This document shows, piece after piece, positions 1 to 8,002 of a stretch of DNA of 32,469 bases. The notes under the pieces are model-generated. The model made no database searches, was not told the DNA's origin, and was given only the letters and a program-made list of their open reading frames with translations. Origin of the DNA: Chloroflexi bacterium OLB13 (GTDB lineage Bacteria; Chloroflexota; Anaerolineae; Aggregatilineales; Phototrophicaceae); assembly GCA_001567485.1 (NCBI GenBank), contig JZRA01000099.1, forward strand, positions 1-32,469, given 5' to 3'. The position numbers and the translations under genes were made by a program. Position 1 is the first letter of the stretch. Every line of letters begins with the position of its first letter.

Positions 1-362
1 TGCCCGGTGTGATCGCCGTCGCTGTGCCGGTGCTCGTGGCGCTTGGCGCACGCTTGGCACGCGGCACGCAGTTCGCAGCGTTCATCGGCACGGAAACGCT
101 GATCGGCGTGCTGCTCGGCTCGCTCATCACCGGCTTCATGCTCGCGGTGATGATGGCGAACGCCGGCGGCGCGTGGGACAATGCCAAGAAGTACATCGAA
201 CGCGGCAACTTCGGCGGGAAGAAGAGCGATCCGCACAAGGCCGCCGTGGTCGGTGACACCGTCGGCGATCCGTTCAAGGATACCTCTGGCCCTTCGCTCA
301 ACATCCTGCTCAAGCTGGTGGCGATTGTGTCGCTGGTGATCGCACCGTTCTTGGCCGTCTAG
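1..362 (+). CDS. hppA: Membrane-bound ion-pumping pyrophosphatase, C-terminal part (5' truncated by window edge)
   Basis: The frame is already open at the window edge, so the GTG at position 9 is not the real start; only the last ~120 residues are present. The segment shows hydrophobic helices with [20 protein letters not shown], then the strongly conserved [16 protein letters not shown] helix, the acidic/lysine loop [22 protein letters not shown], and a final membrane helix ending [10 protein letters not shown]. These are the C-terminal signatures of H+/Na+-translocating membrane pyrophosphatases, which couple PPi hydrolysis to ion export; the [10 protein letters not shown] loop carries substrate- and Mg-binding residues. 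The region that distinguishes K+-dependent from K+-independent types lies upstream of the window, so ion specificity cannot be judged. The gene is convergent with the carotenoid operon and ends just before a strong hairpin. Confidence 0.93.
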   Translation, partial: PGVIAVAVPVLVALGARLARGTQFAAFIGTETLIGVLLGSLITGFMLAVMMANAGGAWDNAKKYIERGNFGGKKSDPHKAAVVGDTVGDPFKDTSGPSLNILLKLVAIVSLVIAPFLAV

Positions 363-383
363 CGGATTCGATCTCAGAACACG

Positions 384-413
384 AACGGCCCCGACAGTTC
401 GATCGGGGCCGTT
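384..413. terminator. Bidirectional hairpin terminator between hppA and the minus-strand carotenoid operon
   Basis: A 10-bp perfect stem (384-393 with 404-413, AACGGCCCCG/CGGGGCCGTT) encloses a 10-nt loop. It lies 22 nt after the hppA stop and 6 nt after the minus-strand stop of the J-domain gene, so it can end both transcripts. The T-tracts are short on both sides (GTTTGC on plus), so efficiency is uncertain. Confidence 0.75.
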
Positions 414-419
414 TGCATT

Positions 420-1280
420 CTACTTCCAGCGGTTGGCGCGCTGGATCGCCTCGTACGCCTCGCTTAATGCGCGGAACTTCGCTTCTGCCTCCGCGGAAGG
501 AAGCGTGCTGGTGTCTGGATGATAGTCCAACGCCAAACGCCGGTATGCCGCGCTCACTTCTTCCTTAGTCGCGCCGCGCTCAAGGTTGAGCAGTTCGTAG
601 GCCGTGGTGATGCGGTCACGCGCTGGCATCACAGGCCGTGGGATATCCTGAGTCGACGGTTGATCCCACCCCGTGCTGCTCCACGACTTCCACTGATACT
701 CGCGCGGGTCAGGCCGGTAGTAGTGCGCGCCGGCAGATGTGTGCCGGGCTTCGTACGGATCCTTCCAGAACGCATCGACTCCGAAGTCCGCGATCTGCCA
801 TTCGCCCCGGATATAACGCGGCTTGACGATTGTGCGCAGATACCGCAGGCGCTCCAGCTTGACGGCAGGGCCGTAGCGTGCGGCCATATCACCGGTCGCG
901 CCAATCGGCTCGAAGTGAAGCTGCTCGATCACTACGCCGCGATCTCCAACACTTACGCAGTAGATGCGCTCGTGGGCCAATACGTGAATCGCCATCAGCC
1001 ATTCCGGAACCGTCAGCCGGATATCCGGGGCGGGGAGCAGTTGGCGGTCGAGGATGAACAACGAGCCGATCCCCGAATCTGTCGCCTCTTGCACCATGTG
1101 GCGAATCGACCGGGTTTTCATGGGCGCCGTCACGATCTGAATATGGATGACGACCCCCGTCCATGTATGAACGATGATCTGTGACGTATGAGGTGGCGTG
1201 TAACACGCCTGCACGTTGACAATGGCGTTCAACTGCTTGCGCAGCGATTGACGGATCGTGTCTAGCTGTGCGCTGTCCAA
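420..1280 (-). CDS. J-domain (DnaJ-like) protein with uncharacterised N-terminal region
   Basis: A protein of 286 residues. The last ~65 residues form a J domain: TAYELLNLERGATKEEVSAAYRR, then LALDYHPDTS with the HPD tripeptide that stimulates Hsp70 ATPase, then FRALSEAYEAIQ. The first ~200 residues carry no motif I recognise; they are rich in beta-type hydrophobic stretches and have no signal peptide or membrane helix. The domain order (J domain at the C-terminus, no Gly/Phe or zinc-finger region) excludes a classical DnaJ and suggests a specialised cochaperone. The start is a TTG overlapping the upstream deacetylase stop by 19 bp, preceded by GAGAGAG; an internal start is possible. It is the last gene of the carotenoid-containing operon; its role there is unknown. 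Confidence 0.8.
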   Translation of the reverse strand: MDSAQLDTIRQSLRKQLNAIVNVQACYTPPHTSQIIVHTWTGVVIHIQIVTAPMKTRSIRHMVQEATDSGIGSLFILDRQLLPAPDIRLTVPEWLMAIHVLAHERIYCVSVGDRGVVIEQLHFEPIGATGDMAARYGPAVKLERLRYLRTIVKPRYIRGEWQIADFGVDAFWKDPYEARHTSAGAHYYRPDPREYQWKSWSSTGWDQPSTQDIPRPVMPARDRITTAYELLNLERGATKEEVSAAYRRLALDYHPDTSTLPSAEAEAKFRALSEAYEAIQRANRWK

Positions 1281-2182
1281 AGGCGTGCTCTCTCACTGGC
1301 GATTTGAATCGTTGCGAGATGAATATCGACGATGTCTTCCACGTCTGGCGCGTAGCCGCCTCCCATCGCAACGGCTACCGGAATACCATGCTGTGCACAT
1401 AAGTCTAATACAAGTGCGTCGCGCTGGGAAAGCGCCTGCTTCGAGATCTTCAGTTTTCCCAGCCGATCACCTTCGTACGGATCAGCGCCCGCGATGTAGA
1501 CCGCGAAATCCGCGCTGGACATCGCAATCGCCCGCCGCGTTCCTTCCGCCACCACGTCCAGATACTCGTCGTCGGTGATCGACTCATGGAGGCCGATATC
1601 GAGATCGCCGAGGACTTTGCGCAGCGGGAAGTTCTTTTCGCCGTGAACCGAGAAGGTGAATATGCTCGAATCACCCGCGGTAATCTCGGCCGTCCCGTTG
1701 CCTTGATGCACGTCGACGTCGATGACGATCACACGCTGCGCAAGCCCCTCCGCTTGCATGGCGCGAGCGGCGATTGCAGCGTCATTGAACACGCAGAAGC
1801 CTTCACCGTGATCGCGGCAGGCGTGATGCGTGCCCCCTGCGAGGTTGGCCGCGATCCCTGCCCCACCCAACGCCGTTCGCGCCGCCATCAGGGTCGCTCC
1901 CACAGACCGGCGCGAGCGCTCGACCATCTGCGGTGACCACGGGAAGCCAATACGCCGCTGCTCGGCGTCGCTGAGCCTGCCGTGCACAAGCTTGTCAAGG
2001 TACGCGCTGTCGTGGCAGCGCAGGATTTCGGCGTCGGAAGCGGGCGTTGGCACGACGAAGTCCTCCGGCCGCACGATGCCCTGCTCAAGCAGGCGTTCAC
2101 GCAGGCGGCTGTACTTGCGCATCGGGAACCGATGGCCCGCAGGCAGCGGAAGCACGAATCCGTCGGCGTAGAAGCACTTCAC
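1262..2182 (-). CDS. HDAC-family (acetoin utilisation/class IV-like) deacetylase
   Basis: A 306-residue zinc-dependent deacetylase of the arginase/HDAC fold. Visible active-site elements are the His pair H119-H120 in GGTHHACRDHGEGFCVFND, zinc ligands D157 and H159 in DVDVHQGNGT, a third ligand D234 in AGADPYEGDRLG, and the catalytic Tyr277 in MGGGYAPD. All key residues are present, so the enzyme should be active on an acetyl-lysine or acetylated small-molecule substrate; the substrate cannot be read from the sequence. The GADPYxxDRLG signature resembles bacterial and HDAC11-like deacetylases more than AcuC. The GTG start overlaps the crtI stop (GTGA), implying translational coupling. There is no obvious biochemical link to carotenoids; it may simply share the transcript. 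Confidence 0.9.
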   Translation of the reverse strand: MKCFYADGFVLPLPAGHRFPMRKYSRLRERLLEQGIVRPEDFVVPTPASDAEILRCHDSAYLDKLVHGRLSDAEQRRIGFPWSPQMVERSRRSVGATLMAARTALGGAGIAANLAGGTHHACRDHGEGFCVFNDAAIAARAMQAEGLAQRVIVIDVDVHQGNGTAEITAGDSSIFTFSVHGEKNFPLRKVLGDLDIGLHESITDDEYLDVVAEGTRRAIAMSSADFAVYIAGADPYEGDRLGKLKISKQALSQRDALVLDLCAQHGIPVAVAMGGGYAPDVEDIVDIHLATIQIASERARLWTAHS

Positions 2183-3717
2183 GACAGGTCGTCCAGTACC
2201 ATACCGGCCGCTGCCTTCCCGGACAGCGTGACCATCGGGACACCACCGCCGGGATGCGTCGTCCCCCCCGCGAAGTACAGCCCCGGAACGTCGCCGCTGC
2301 GGTTATGCGGCCGGCGAAACGTGGCCCATCTGCTGTTGGCCGACGCGCCGTACAACGCCCCGCGATAGGCCCCGCTCGCCGTTTGCAGATCAAGCGGTGT
2401 AAGTATCGTCTCGCTGACGATGTGCGGACGGACGGCAAACCCGAATCGTTCGATCACGTCCAGCACACGGTCGCGATACGCTGGGGCGTGCGTACGCCAG
2501 TCGAACGACGAATCCAGCGCTGGCGCATTGACCAGCACAAACCAATTCTCCATACCCGCTGGCGCATGATCCGGATCCGTCTTGCTGGTGATCGCGATGT
2601 ATACGGTTGGATCGTCCGCCGGCCGGTGCTGGCTGAAAATCTGGTCGAACTCACGGCGATAGTCGGCGCTGAACAACACGTTATGGTGGGCCAGTTCTGG
2701 CGTCTCGCGGTCGATGCCCAGCAGCAGCACAAACCCGCTGCACGACGGCTCTTGGCGCGCTAGTCGCTTGTAGGTCTTGCGCGCGGAAGGGGTATCCGCA
2801 AGCAGGTTCCGGTACGTCGTGGTAATGTCGACGTTCGACACCACCGCATCGGCGGGCAGCATAGTTCCATCCGCCAGCTCGACACCGCGCGCACGTCCCC
2901 CATCAATGACGATGCGGCGCACATCCGAATCCGTGCGAACGTCGACGCCCGAGTCGACGGCCAGCCGCCGGAACGCCTCACCGAGCGCGTATACCCCACC
3001 TCGCGGATACCACACACCATCAATCAGTTCGACCGCCGCGATCACATTAAGCGTAGCCGGAGCCAAGTACGGACTTCCGCCCACGTAGGTCGCGAACCGC
3101 CCCAGAAGTTGGCGCAGTTGGGGGGCTGTCACAAACGAGTCAATCGCGCCGCTCATCGTGCGGAAGGGATCCGCCTTGAGCCAGTCGCGCATTGGCACGC
3201 GTAGGAAACTCGACAGGCGCGGCGGATCGGAGTAGATGAATACCGGCCCGGTGACGCGGTAGATTTCGGCGGCATAGTCGAGGTAGCGGCGGTATCCGTC
3301 GCCATCCCCTGGAAACCGGCGCTCCAGTTCGGCGCTCAACCGTCCGGCATCGGCGGTCACGTCAAGCTGGATACCGTCAGGCCAGAAGTAACGCGTCATC
3401 GGCTCGACCGGTATGAGGGAAACGTAGTCATCGAGCGACCTGCCGGCCGCGTGGAACACGTCCTCGAACACCGGCCGCATGGTAATCACCGACGGGCCGG
3501 TGTCCCACCGGAAGCCGTCTTGCGAGAGCTGGCTGAGCTTTCCGCCGATCATCGGGTTCTTCTCAAGCACGGTCACGTCACAGCCCGCCGCGCGCAGGCG
3601 GATCGCAGCGCTCAGCCCGCCCATGCCCGCGCCAATCACGACGATTCGCCGCCCAAGCGTGCCCCGGCTACGCAGCAACCCGACGCCCCTTCCACTCCGG
3701 CCCGCCGTGCGCAGCAT
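2179..3717 (-). CDS. crtI: Carotenoid/phytoene desaturase (CrtI family)
   Basis: An FAD-dependent desaturase of the CrtI/CrtN/CrtD family, which would convert phytoene to lycopene through successive dehydrogenations at the membrane. The dinucleotide-binding motif VVIGAGMGGLSAAIRL lies near residues 26-41, followed by VTVLEKNPMIGGKLSQ and GFRWDTGPSVIT. The C-terminal FAD signature YFAGGTTHPGGGVPMVTLSGK lies near the end. A length of 512 residues is normal. It is the only desaturase in the operon, so it probably does the main phytoene desaturation, though a 3,4- or 1',2'-desaturase role cannot be excluded. The first ~24 residues are Arg/Gly-rich and overlap the glycosyltransferase end by 50 bp. 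A TTG at 3678 with GGAAGGGG upstream is an alternative start that leaves the FAD fold intact. Confidence 0.92.
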   Translation of the reverse strand: MLRTAGRSGRGVGLLRSRGTLGRRIVVIGAGMGGLSAAIRLRAAGCDVTVLEKNPMIGGKLSQLSQDGFRWDTGPSVITMRPVFEDVFHAAGRSLDDYVSLIPVEPMTRYFWPDGIQLDVTADAGRLSAELERRFPGDGDGYRRYLDYAAEIYRVTGPVFIYSDPPRLSSFLRVPMRDWLKADPFRTMSGAIDSFVTAPQLRQLLGRFATYVGGSPYLAPATLNVIAAVELIDGVWYPRGGVYALGEAFRRLAVDSGVDVRTDSDVRRIVIDGGRARGVELADGTMLPADAVVSNVDITTTYRNLLADTPSARKTYKRLARQEPSCSGFVLLLGIDRETPELAHHNVLFSADYRREFDQIFSQHRPADDPTVYIAITSKTDPDHAPAGMENWFVLVNAPALDSSFDWRTHAPAYRDRVLDVIERFGFAVRPHIVSETILTPLDLQTASGAYRGALYGASANSRWATFRRPHNRSGDVPGLYFAGGTTHPGGGVPMVTLSGKAAAGMVLDDLS

Positions 3718-4762
3718 GCCAGTACAGCGCCTGAAACGCGATCAGAGTCATCAGGCCGACGGAGAACGGCATCCACAGTGCATCGCGCGCCCGCTGCCGG
3801 GTCGCGGCGGCGGACACCATCCGCATCGCGATCCCCGCGCCAATCGTGATGAGCGCCGCCGCAGCATCGTTCCCGACGAACAACCACAGCCACGGCCACC
3901 AGTACACGATCCAGTGAAACACGATGCCGCCAATCAGCGGGATCGCGCCGCCAAAACCAGCGAGGATATTCTTGGCAAACCCCCGCCGAACCGAGTCCCA
4001 GTCCTCATACATCCGGCAGGCGATCCATCCCGCGCCGTCGGCGTTGCGCAGACGCAGGTGGGCTTGCTTAACCCGGCGCGCCAACAGGACATCATCCAGC
4101 ACCGTCCCCTTGATCGCGTGATGGCCGCCAGCGCGGGCATATGCGGCGCGCCGCCACACCATACACTGGCCGTTCGCGGCGGCAAACGCAGGCAGCGGGA
4201 TGTGATGCACGGCGAAAACCGGCAGATAGCCAAAGACCGCCAGCGCAACGAGGGGGACGATCAGCCGTTCGGCCCATGTGACGGTGATCTGGGTCGGCCA
4301 TACACTGAGCAGATCGGCGCGCGTCCGCCGGAACTCGGCCAATGTGGCGGCAAGCGCACCGGCGTTCCACTGCACATCGGCATCGGTGAACACGAGGACA
4401 TCACCACACGCCACGTCGGCCAACTGCTGACACGCCCAGTTCTTGCCGGCCCATCCCGCAGGGGGCGGCGTCCCGCTTATCACCCTGACGCGTGGCGCGA
4501 ACATCCGCGCGACTGCCGCAGTGCAGTCAGTGGAACGGTCGTCGAGCACGATAATTTCGACATCAGGCAAAGTCTGTGATACGAGGTTCGCCAGCGTATG
4601 CCCCAGCCGATTCTCCTCATTTCGCGCGGGGATCAAGATCGAGATGCCGCGCAGATCCTCAGCCGGCCCCGCCGCGCGCAGACGCGGGAACAACACGACA
4701 TTGGTCAGCATCACGACGGTGATCACCAGCAGGACGGCCGCCGAAACAGCAAGAAGGATCAC
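3668..4762 (-). CDS. Family 2 glycosyltransferase, CruC/CrtQ-like (probable hydroxycarotenoid glycosyltransferase)
   Basis: A 364-residue membrane glycosyltransferase. An N-terminal membrane helix (~2-25) is followed by a GT2 catalytic domain: ISILIPARNEE, VLDDRSTDCT, the metal/nucleotide-sugar site FTDADVQW (D127, D129), then GTVLDDVLLARRVK and an RRGFAKN segment. Several C-terminal membrane helices follow (IPLIGGIVFHWIVYWWPWLWLFVG and later). This architecture matches CruC, CruG and CrtQ-type enzymes that glycosylate carotenoid tails. Its position next to cruF supports transfer of a sugar to a tertiary hydroxyl made by CruF; the sugar is unknown. The GTG start lies 6 nt after the PlsY-like stop. 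Glycosylation of another lipid is the main alternative. Confidence 0.82.
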   Translation of the reverse strand: MILLAVSAAVLLVITVVMLTNVVLFPRLRAAGPAEDLRGISILIPARNEENRLGHTLANLVSQTLPDVEIIVLDDRSTDCTAAVARMFAPRVRVISGTPPPAGWAGKNWACQQLADVACGDVLVFTDADVQWNAGALAATLAEFRRTRADLLSVWPTQITVTWAERLIVPLVALAVFGYLPVFAVHHIPLPAFAAANGQCMVWRRAAYARAGGHHAIKGTVLDDVLLARRVKQAHLRLRNADGAGWIACRMYEDWDSVRRGFAKNILAGFGGAIPLIGGIVFHWIVYWWPWLWLFVGNDAAAALITIGAGIAMRMVSAAATRQRARDALWMPFSVGLMTLIAFQALYWHAAHGGPEWKGRRVAA

Positions 4763-4768
4763 GGCCGT

Positions 4769-5368
4769 TCAGCCCTCACGCAAACGCTTGTTGGGCGTGG
4801 TGAACCGCAGCGGCTCTTGAAGTTCCAGCGCATGCTTGACGCCAAACACGACGATGTTCACAGCCAGCACAATCCACCACTCCCAACGCACATCAATGAA
4901 CAGAAACAGCAGCACGACGTTGCCCATCGTGAGCATAACCGCCCACCCGCTCGCGGTCGTGAACAGCGTGTAGACGATCAGCGAAGGCACGCCCACCGCC
5001 GGCACGATCCACACAGTAAGCCCGATCCAAATCCCCAGCGACACAGCAACCGCCTTACCGCCCCGAAACCCTAGAAACGGCGAATAGGCATGACCAAGCA
5101 CCGGGGCAATCGCCGCGAGCACAAGCTGCCACCCCGATAACCCCACAACCTGCGCGGCAATACCGACCGGAAGCGCGCCTTTGGACACCTCCAGCACAAT
5201 CGCAAGCCCTCCCCACGCCAGCCCGCCAGCCCGGGCCACATTGAGCGCGCCGGGGTTGCGATCGCCAACTTCGCGGATGTCACGGCGCAGGGCGGCGCGT
5301 CCCAGCCATACGGCGAGGGGAAGCGCGCCGCACAGGAATCCGAACACAGCGAATACGAGGCCGTTCAC
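4769..5368 (-). CDS. PlsY-like membrane acyltransferase within the carotenoid operon
   Basis: A 199-residue multi-helix membrane protein of the PlsY (acyl-phosphate:glycerol-3-phosphate acyltransferase) fold. Recognisable are an N-terminal helix, DIREVGDRNPGALNVARAGG (motif 1 region), GHAYSPFLGFRGGKAVAVSLG (glycine-rich phosphate-loop region) and further helices. It departs from canonical PlsY: the usual GSGNPGATN reads GDRNPGALN, and GGKG reads GGKA. The frame extends upstream to 5572, but the Arg-rich extension lies inside cruF; the GTG at 5368 overlaps the cruF stop (GTGA) and begins exactly at the first membrane helix, so I chose it. A position between cruF and the glycosyltransferase suggests a role in acylating a carotenoid glycoside. 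Ordinary phospholipid synthesis is the alternative. Confidence 0.8.
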   Translation of the reverse strand: MNGLVFAVFGFLCGALPLAVWLGRAALRRDIREVGDRNPGALNVARAGGLAWGGLAIVLEVSKGALPVGIAAQVVGLSGWQLVLAAIAPVLGHAYSPFLGFRGGKAVAVSLGIWIGLTVWIVPAVGVPSLIVYTLFTTASGWAVMLTMGNVVLLFLFIDVRWEWWIVLAVNIVVFGVKHALELQEPLRFTTPNKRLREG

Positions 5369-6138
5369 AGCCGGCCGCCCCCACGAATACCGAGCGCCAG
5401 TAACAGCCCCATCGCGGCGAACCCGAACAGCGCCGGCCCGCCCAGCCCCCAGAACGCCGCCATGCCGATCGCCTGAAAGATCCACACAACCGCATAGATC
5501 ACGAGCAGCGGCGGCGCCGCGACGGGCAGGGGCCGAACTATCGCGGTCACGAGGGCCGCCACGATGAACCACCCCGCAAAATTAACCCACGGCACGCCGA
5601 AGTAGCCCACCGGCTCCGCCCACCGCCAGAACCCCCACGCCACCATCTGCGGATCGAGGTAAAGATCCCACGCCGCCATCGCAGCGCCGCTCACGCCGGC
5701 GAACGCCGCGCCGCGCAGAAAACCGGCCGGAAGCGAGGCCGTCACCCGCTGTGCGACAGCCCACGACGGCCCCAACATCATCATCCACGCGAACGGGATG
5801 AGAAGCGGCACGCCCGCGATCTGGGGCTGAAGGCCATCCGTGTAAGCGTAGTCGCCAAAGGGAATGCCGGTCGTCGAGCCAAGCCATTCCGCGCCAAACG
5901 TCAGGATCGCCACGACGGCGAACACTGCCGCGACACGCGCGGTAGACCACGTCGTCCGGAGCGCGATCAACACCGCCGAGACCTGAAACAAGGCGCTCAC
6001 CGTCGTCATCGCCGGGATGACGCTGTCGCCAAATACCCAGCGTGCAATCGGCAGCGCGATCATCGACAGCACCCACGCGCCAACCGCGGCCATAACCGGT
6101 GACATCCGAATCCGCGCCGCGCCGATGTCCGCCGTCAT
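5365..6138 (-). CDS. cruF: CruF-type carotenoid hydratase (carotenoid biosynthesis protein, DUF422)
   Basis: A 257-residue integral membrane protein with about seven hydrophobic segments. Signature stretches are FGAEWLGSTTGIPFGDYAYT, GVPLLIPFAWMMM, MAAWDLYLDPQMV and YFGVPWVNFAGW. These conserved acidic and aromatic motifs mark the CruF family, which adds water to the C-1',2' double bond of the open psi end of carotenoids, making a tertiary alcohol (known in cyanobacterial myxol and haloarchaeal bacterioruberin pathways). The ATG start overlaps the stop of the tocopherol-cyclase-like gene (ATGA), and its stop overlaps the next gene, so three proteins appear translationally coupled. With one lycopene cyclase upstream, the likely substrate is a monocyclic carotenoid such as gamma-carotene. 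Confidence 0.88.
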   Translation of the reverse strand: MTADIGAARIRMSPVMAAVGAWVLSMIALPIARWVFGDSVIPAMTTVSALFQVSAVLIALRTTWSTARVAAVFAVVAILTFGAEWLGSTTGIPFGDYAYTDGLQPQIAGVPLLIPFAWMMMLGPSWAVAQRVTASLPAGFLRGAAFAGVSGAAMAAWDLYLDPQMVAWGFWRWAEPVGYFGVPWVNFAGWFIVAALVTAIVRPLPVAAPPLLVIYAVVWIFQAIGMAAFWGLGGPALFGFAAMGLLLALGIRGGGRL

Positions 6139-7115
6139 GCCGTCACCAGTCTGTGAATCTCGCCGTTGACCTCCAGCGCGGCGCAGTCGGCGGTATCATC
6201 AAGGATGACCGTTCCGTCGCGCCCGATTAGCCGAACATGGATCAACGCGTTCATCGTCTCGTCCACGCGCCGGTGCATCTCGGTGCGTATCGGCGCCTTC
6301 AGCAAGCCGCCTTTGGCATGCTGCGAAATCATTTCCAGCACGTAACGGCGGTCACGCACACTCCACTCCACAACATCGTCGCGCACGATCAATCGTGTGA
6401 CCGTCGCGCCGGTATACGTCCCCCAACGATAATGCCGTCCGTGATGCCATAACGCCACGATGAAACCCGGAAAGTTCAGGCCCCATAGGGGGATGCGAGC
6501 GATTGACGCGCTCAGGGACGTGCCGGGCGTGCTGAAGTGATTACTCTGCTGCCAGACGTATGCGGACGGAAAATTCGTCCCCCAGTCCTTCTCTTGATAA
6601 CCGATCCCGCCGGAGAAGTCGACCACGGCCCCGCCAATCACAAGCGAGCCACGAACACGGTTATCCATGCTGACGATCGCGTGATAGCACTCCATAGATG
6701 GGATATAGGCGAACGGCCCCATAATTCCGGGCCGCAGCACGCTCCACGGCAGGCCGGTGTGCTCGGCATACTCCAACGCCCCGGATACGGTACGCTCGCC
6801 AGAGAGATCGACGGCCAGCGATGTCCGGCTGAAGCGGTTGGGGCCTATCCGGATGTCGAAACGTATGCGATCCGCCCAGAACGTGTCGACCGGATACTCA
6901 TGGTACGAGGCGTGACCGGTGACGCCGTCTAGGACTTGCACGAAGGCGTGATCCTTGGATGAGTCTTCAGCCCGGAACACGCCCGGAATGATCGCCCACC
7001 GCTGACGTCTATCAGCGCTGACCTGCTTGAAGTACCAGCCCTCGAAGTAAGGCGGCCTGCGGTTGAAGCCGTGATAGATCGACGGATCGGAAACACTGCG
7101 CACATACCGGATCAA
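6135..7115 (-). CDS. Tocopherol-cyclase-like / CrtC-superfamily protein
   Basis: A 326-residue soluble protein without signal peptide or membrane helix. Near the N-terminus it has RRPPYFEGWYFKQV and in the middle GYQEKDWGTNFPSAYVWQQ; both are hallmarks of the tocopherol cyclase (VTE1) family and its bacterial relatives. That family shares a lipocalin-like double-barrel fold with CrtC hydroxyneurosporene synthase and AttH. The start is TTG at 7115 with GAGAGGA seven bases upstream; a GTG at 7103 is an alternative. It lies between crtYcd and cruF and overlaps cruF by 4 bp. The context makes a carotenoid substrate plausible (hydration or cyclisation of an end group), but no tocopherol pathway gene is nearby and the reaction is unassigned. 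Confidence 0.75.
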   Translation of the reverse strand: MIRYVRSVSDPSIYHGFNRRPPYFEGWYFKQVSADRRQRWAIIPGVFRAEDSSKDHAFVQVLDGVTGHASYHEYPVDTFWADRIRFDIRIGPNRFSRTSLAVDLSGERTVSGALEYAEHTGLPWSVLRPGIMGPFAYIPSMECYHAIVSMDNRVRGSLVIGGAVVDFSGGIGYQEKDWGTNFPSAYVWQQSNHFSTPGTSLSASIARIPLWGLNFPGFIVALWHHGRHYRWGTYTGATVTRLIVRDDVVEWSVRDRRYVLEMISQHAKGGLLKAPIRTEMHRRVDETMNALIHVRLIGRDGTVILDDTADCAALEVNGEIHRLVTA

Positions 7116-7163
7116 GCGAGCGTCCTCTCGACTATGGCTCCCGGCGCGAACGGCAGCACAGCC

Positions 7164-7973
7164 TCAAGACAGGTATCGCGATCTGAATCGTGCATAGGGC
7201 GCCCTAAGAAACCCCGACAGACGCTGTTCACTCTCCTTCGAGAGAACCAGCGTCACGCCAAATGCCAACAGCGTGTTGGTCAAGCAGAAGAAAACGAACT
7301 CCTCAATCGGCAGCTTGGGGATCACGTTCAGGCCAAGCGTCTTCTTCCGGCTGATATGCCACGTTCCTGCCTCAATCGCATGGCTGTCAGCGGCGCTGAG
7401 ATACAGTGACGCGGAGATGATCGTACGGGCAATCATCTTGCGATGCCGCCACAAGATGTCACCTCCGAAGGCCGTTTGCAGCATGATCGGCGGCAGCGCC
7501 CAGCTGGTGATTAGAGTCATGTAACGGAGGCGTGGGCCACCCCTCGCCAGCCCGAACAGCGACAGCGCCCATGCGCCACCGAGGCCGGCAGTGACGCCCG
7601 CGCGTTCGACGCGCATCGCGTTTCCGGTTGGCGGATCCGCCTCAATTCGACGGGCCATGACCTGCAGCAGCGAACCGGTCAACAACGGTTGCAGGACGAA
7701 AAACGCGTACTCCTCGGCCGGCACCCATCCCAACCGGATCCCCGCCACGAGATTCCGGTCATAGCCCCAAATCTTCGACGCGACCAGATAGTTGTCCCAA
7801 ATCGTCGTGTACGCGACCGCCACCACCGCATGTGCAAGCAGCGCCTTCTCTTCCGGCCAATGAGTCAGTTCGGCGGGCATCGTCCGGCCGCGTCTGCGAT
7901 CCCACCACAGGAGCACACGGAGAACGGCCAGCGGCACGATGACAAATCGAGCCAGAAACCCAAAATAGCGCAT
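7164..7973 (-). CDS. crtYcd: Fused lycopene beta-cyclase, CrtYc-CrtYd type
   Basis: A membrane protein of 269 residues with two repeated lycopene-cyclase domains. The first half has YTTIWDNYLVASKIWGYD and GWVPAEEYAFFVLQPLL. The second half has ADSHAIEAGTWHI and LPIEEFVFFCLTNTLLAFG. The paired P-x-E-E-x-x-FF motifs are the catalytic hallmark of heterodimeric CrtYc/CrtYd, here in one chain as in haloarchaea and Bacteroidetes. It would form beta-ionone rings on lycopene. The frame is open from a GTG at 8033 inside crtB, but the ATG at 7973 follows GAGGAAAG and opens directly on the first membrane helix, so I prefer it; the gap to crtB is then 29 nt. Whether it cyclises one or both ends is not visible; the CruF context favours one. 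Confidence 0.87.
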   Translation of the reverse strand: MRYFGFLARFVIVPLAVLRVLLWWDRRRGRTMPAELTHWPEEKALLAHAVVAVAYTTIWDNYLVASKIWGYDRNLVAGIRLGWVPAEEYAFFVLQPLLTGSLLQVMARRIEADPPTGNAMRVERAGVTAGLGGAWALSLFGLARGGPRLRYMTLITSWALPPIMLQTAFGGDILWRHRKMIARTIISASLYLSAADSHAIEAGTWHISRKKTLGLNVIPKLPIEEFVFFCLTNTLLAFGVTLVLSKESEQRLSGFLRAPYARFRSRYLS

Positions 7974-8002
7974 CGTTAAGGCTTTCCTCAGCGGCCCGCC
8001 GC

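Noticed and set aside
3479..4579. Plus-strand open frame of 366 codons
   Set aside because: Antisense to crtI and the glycosyltransferase gene, low-complexity Arg/Pro-rich product.
5369..5572. Upstream extension of the PlsY-like protein
   Set aside because: The added 68 residues are Arg/Gly-rich and overlap cruF out of frame; the GTG at 5368 overlaps the cruF stop and opens on the membrane helix.
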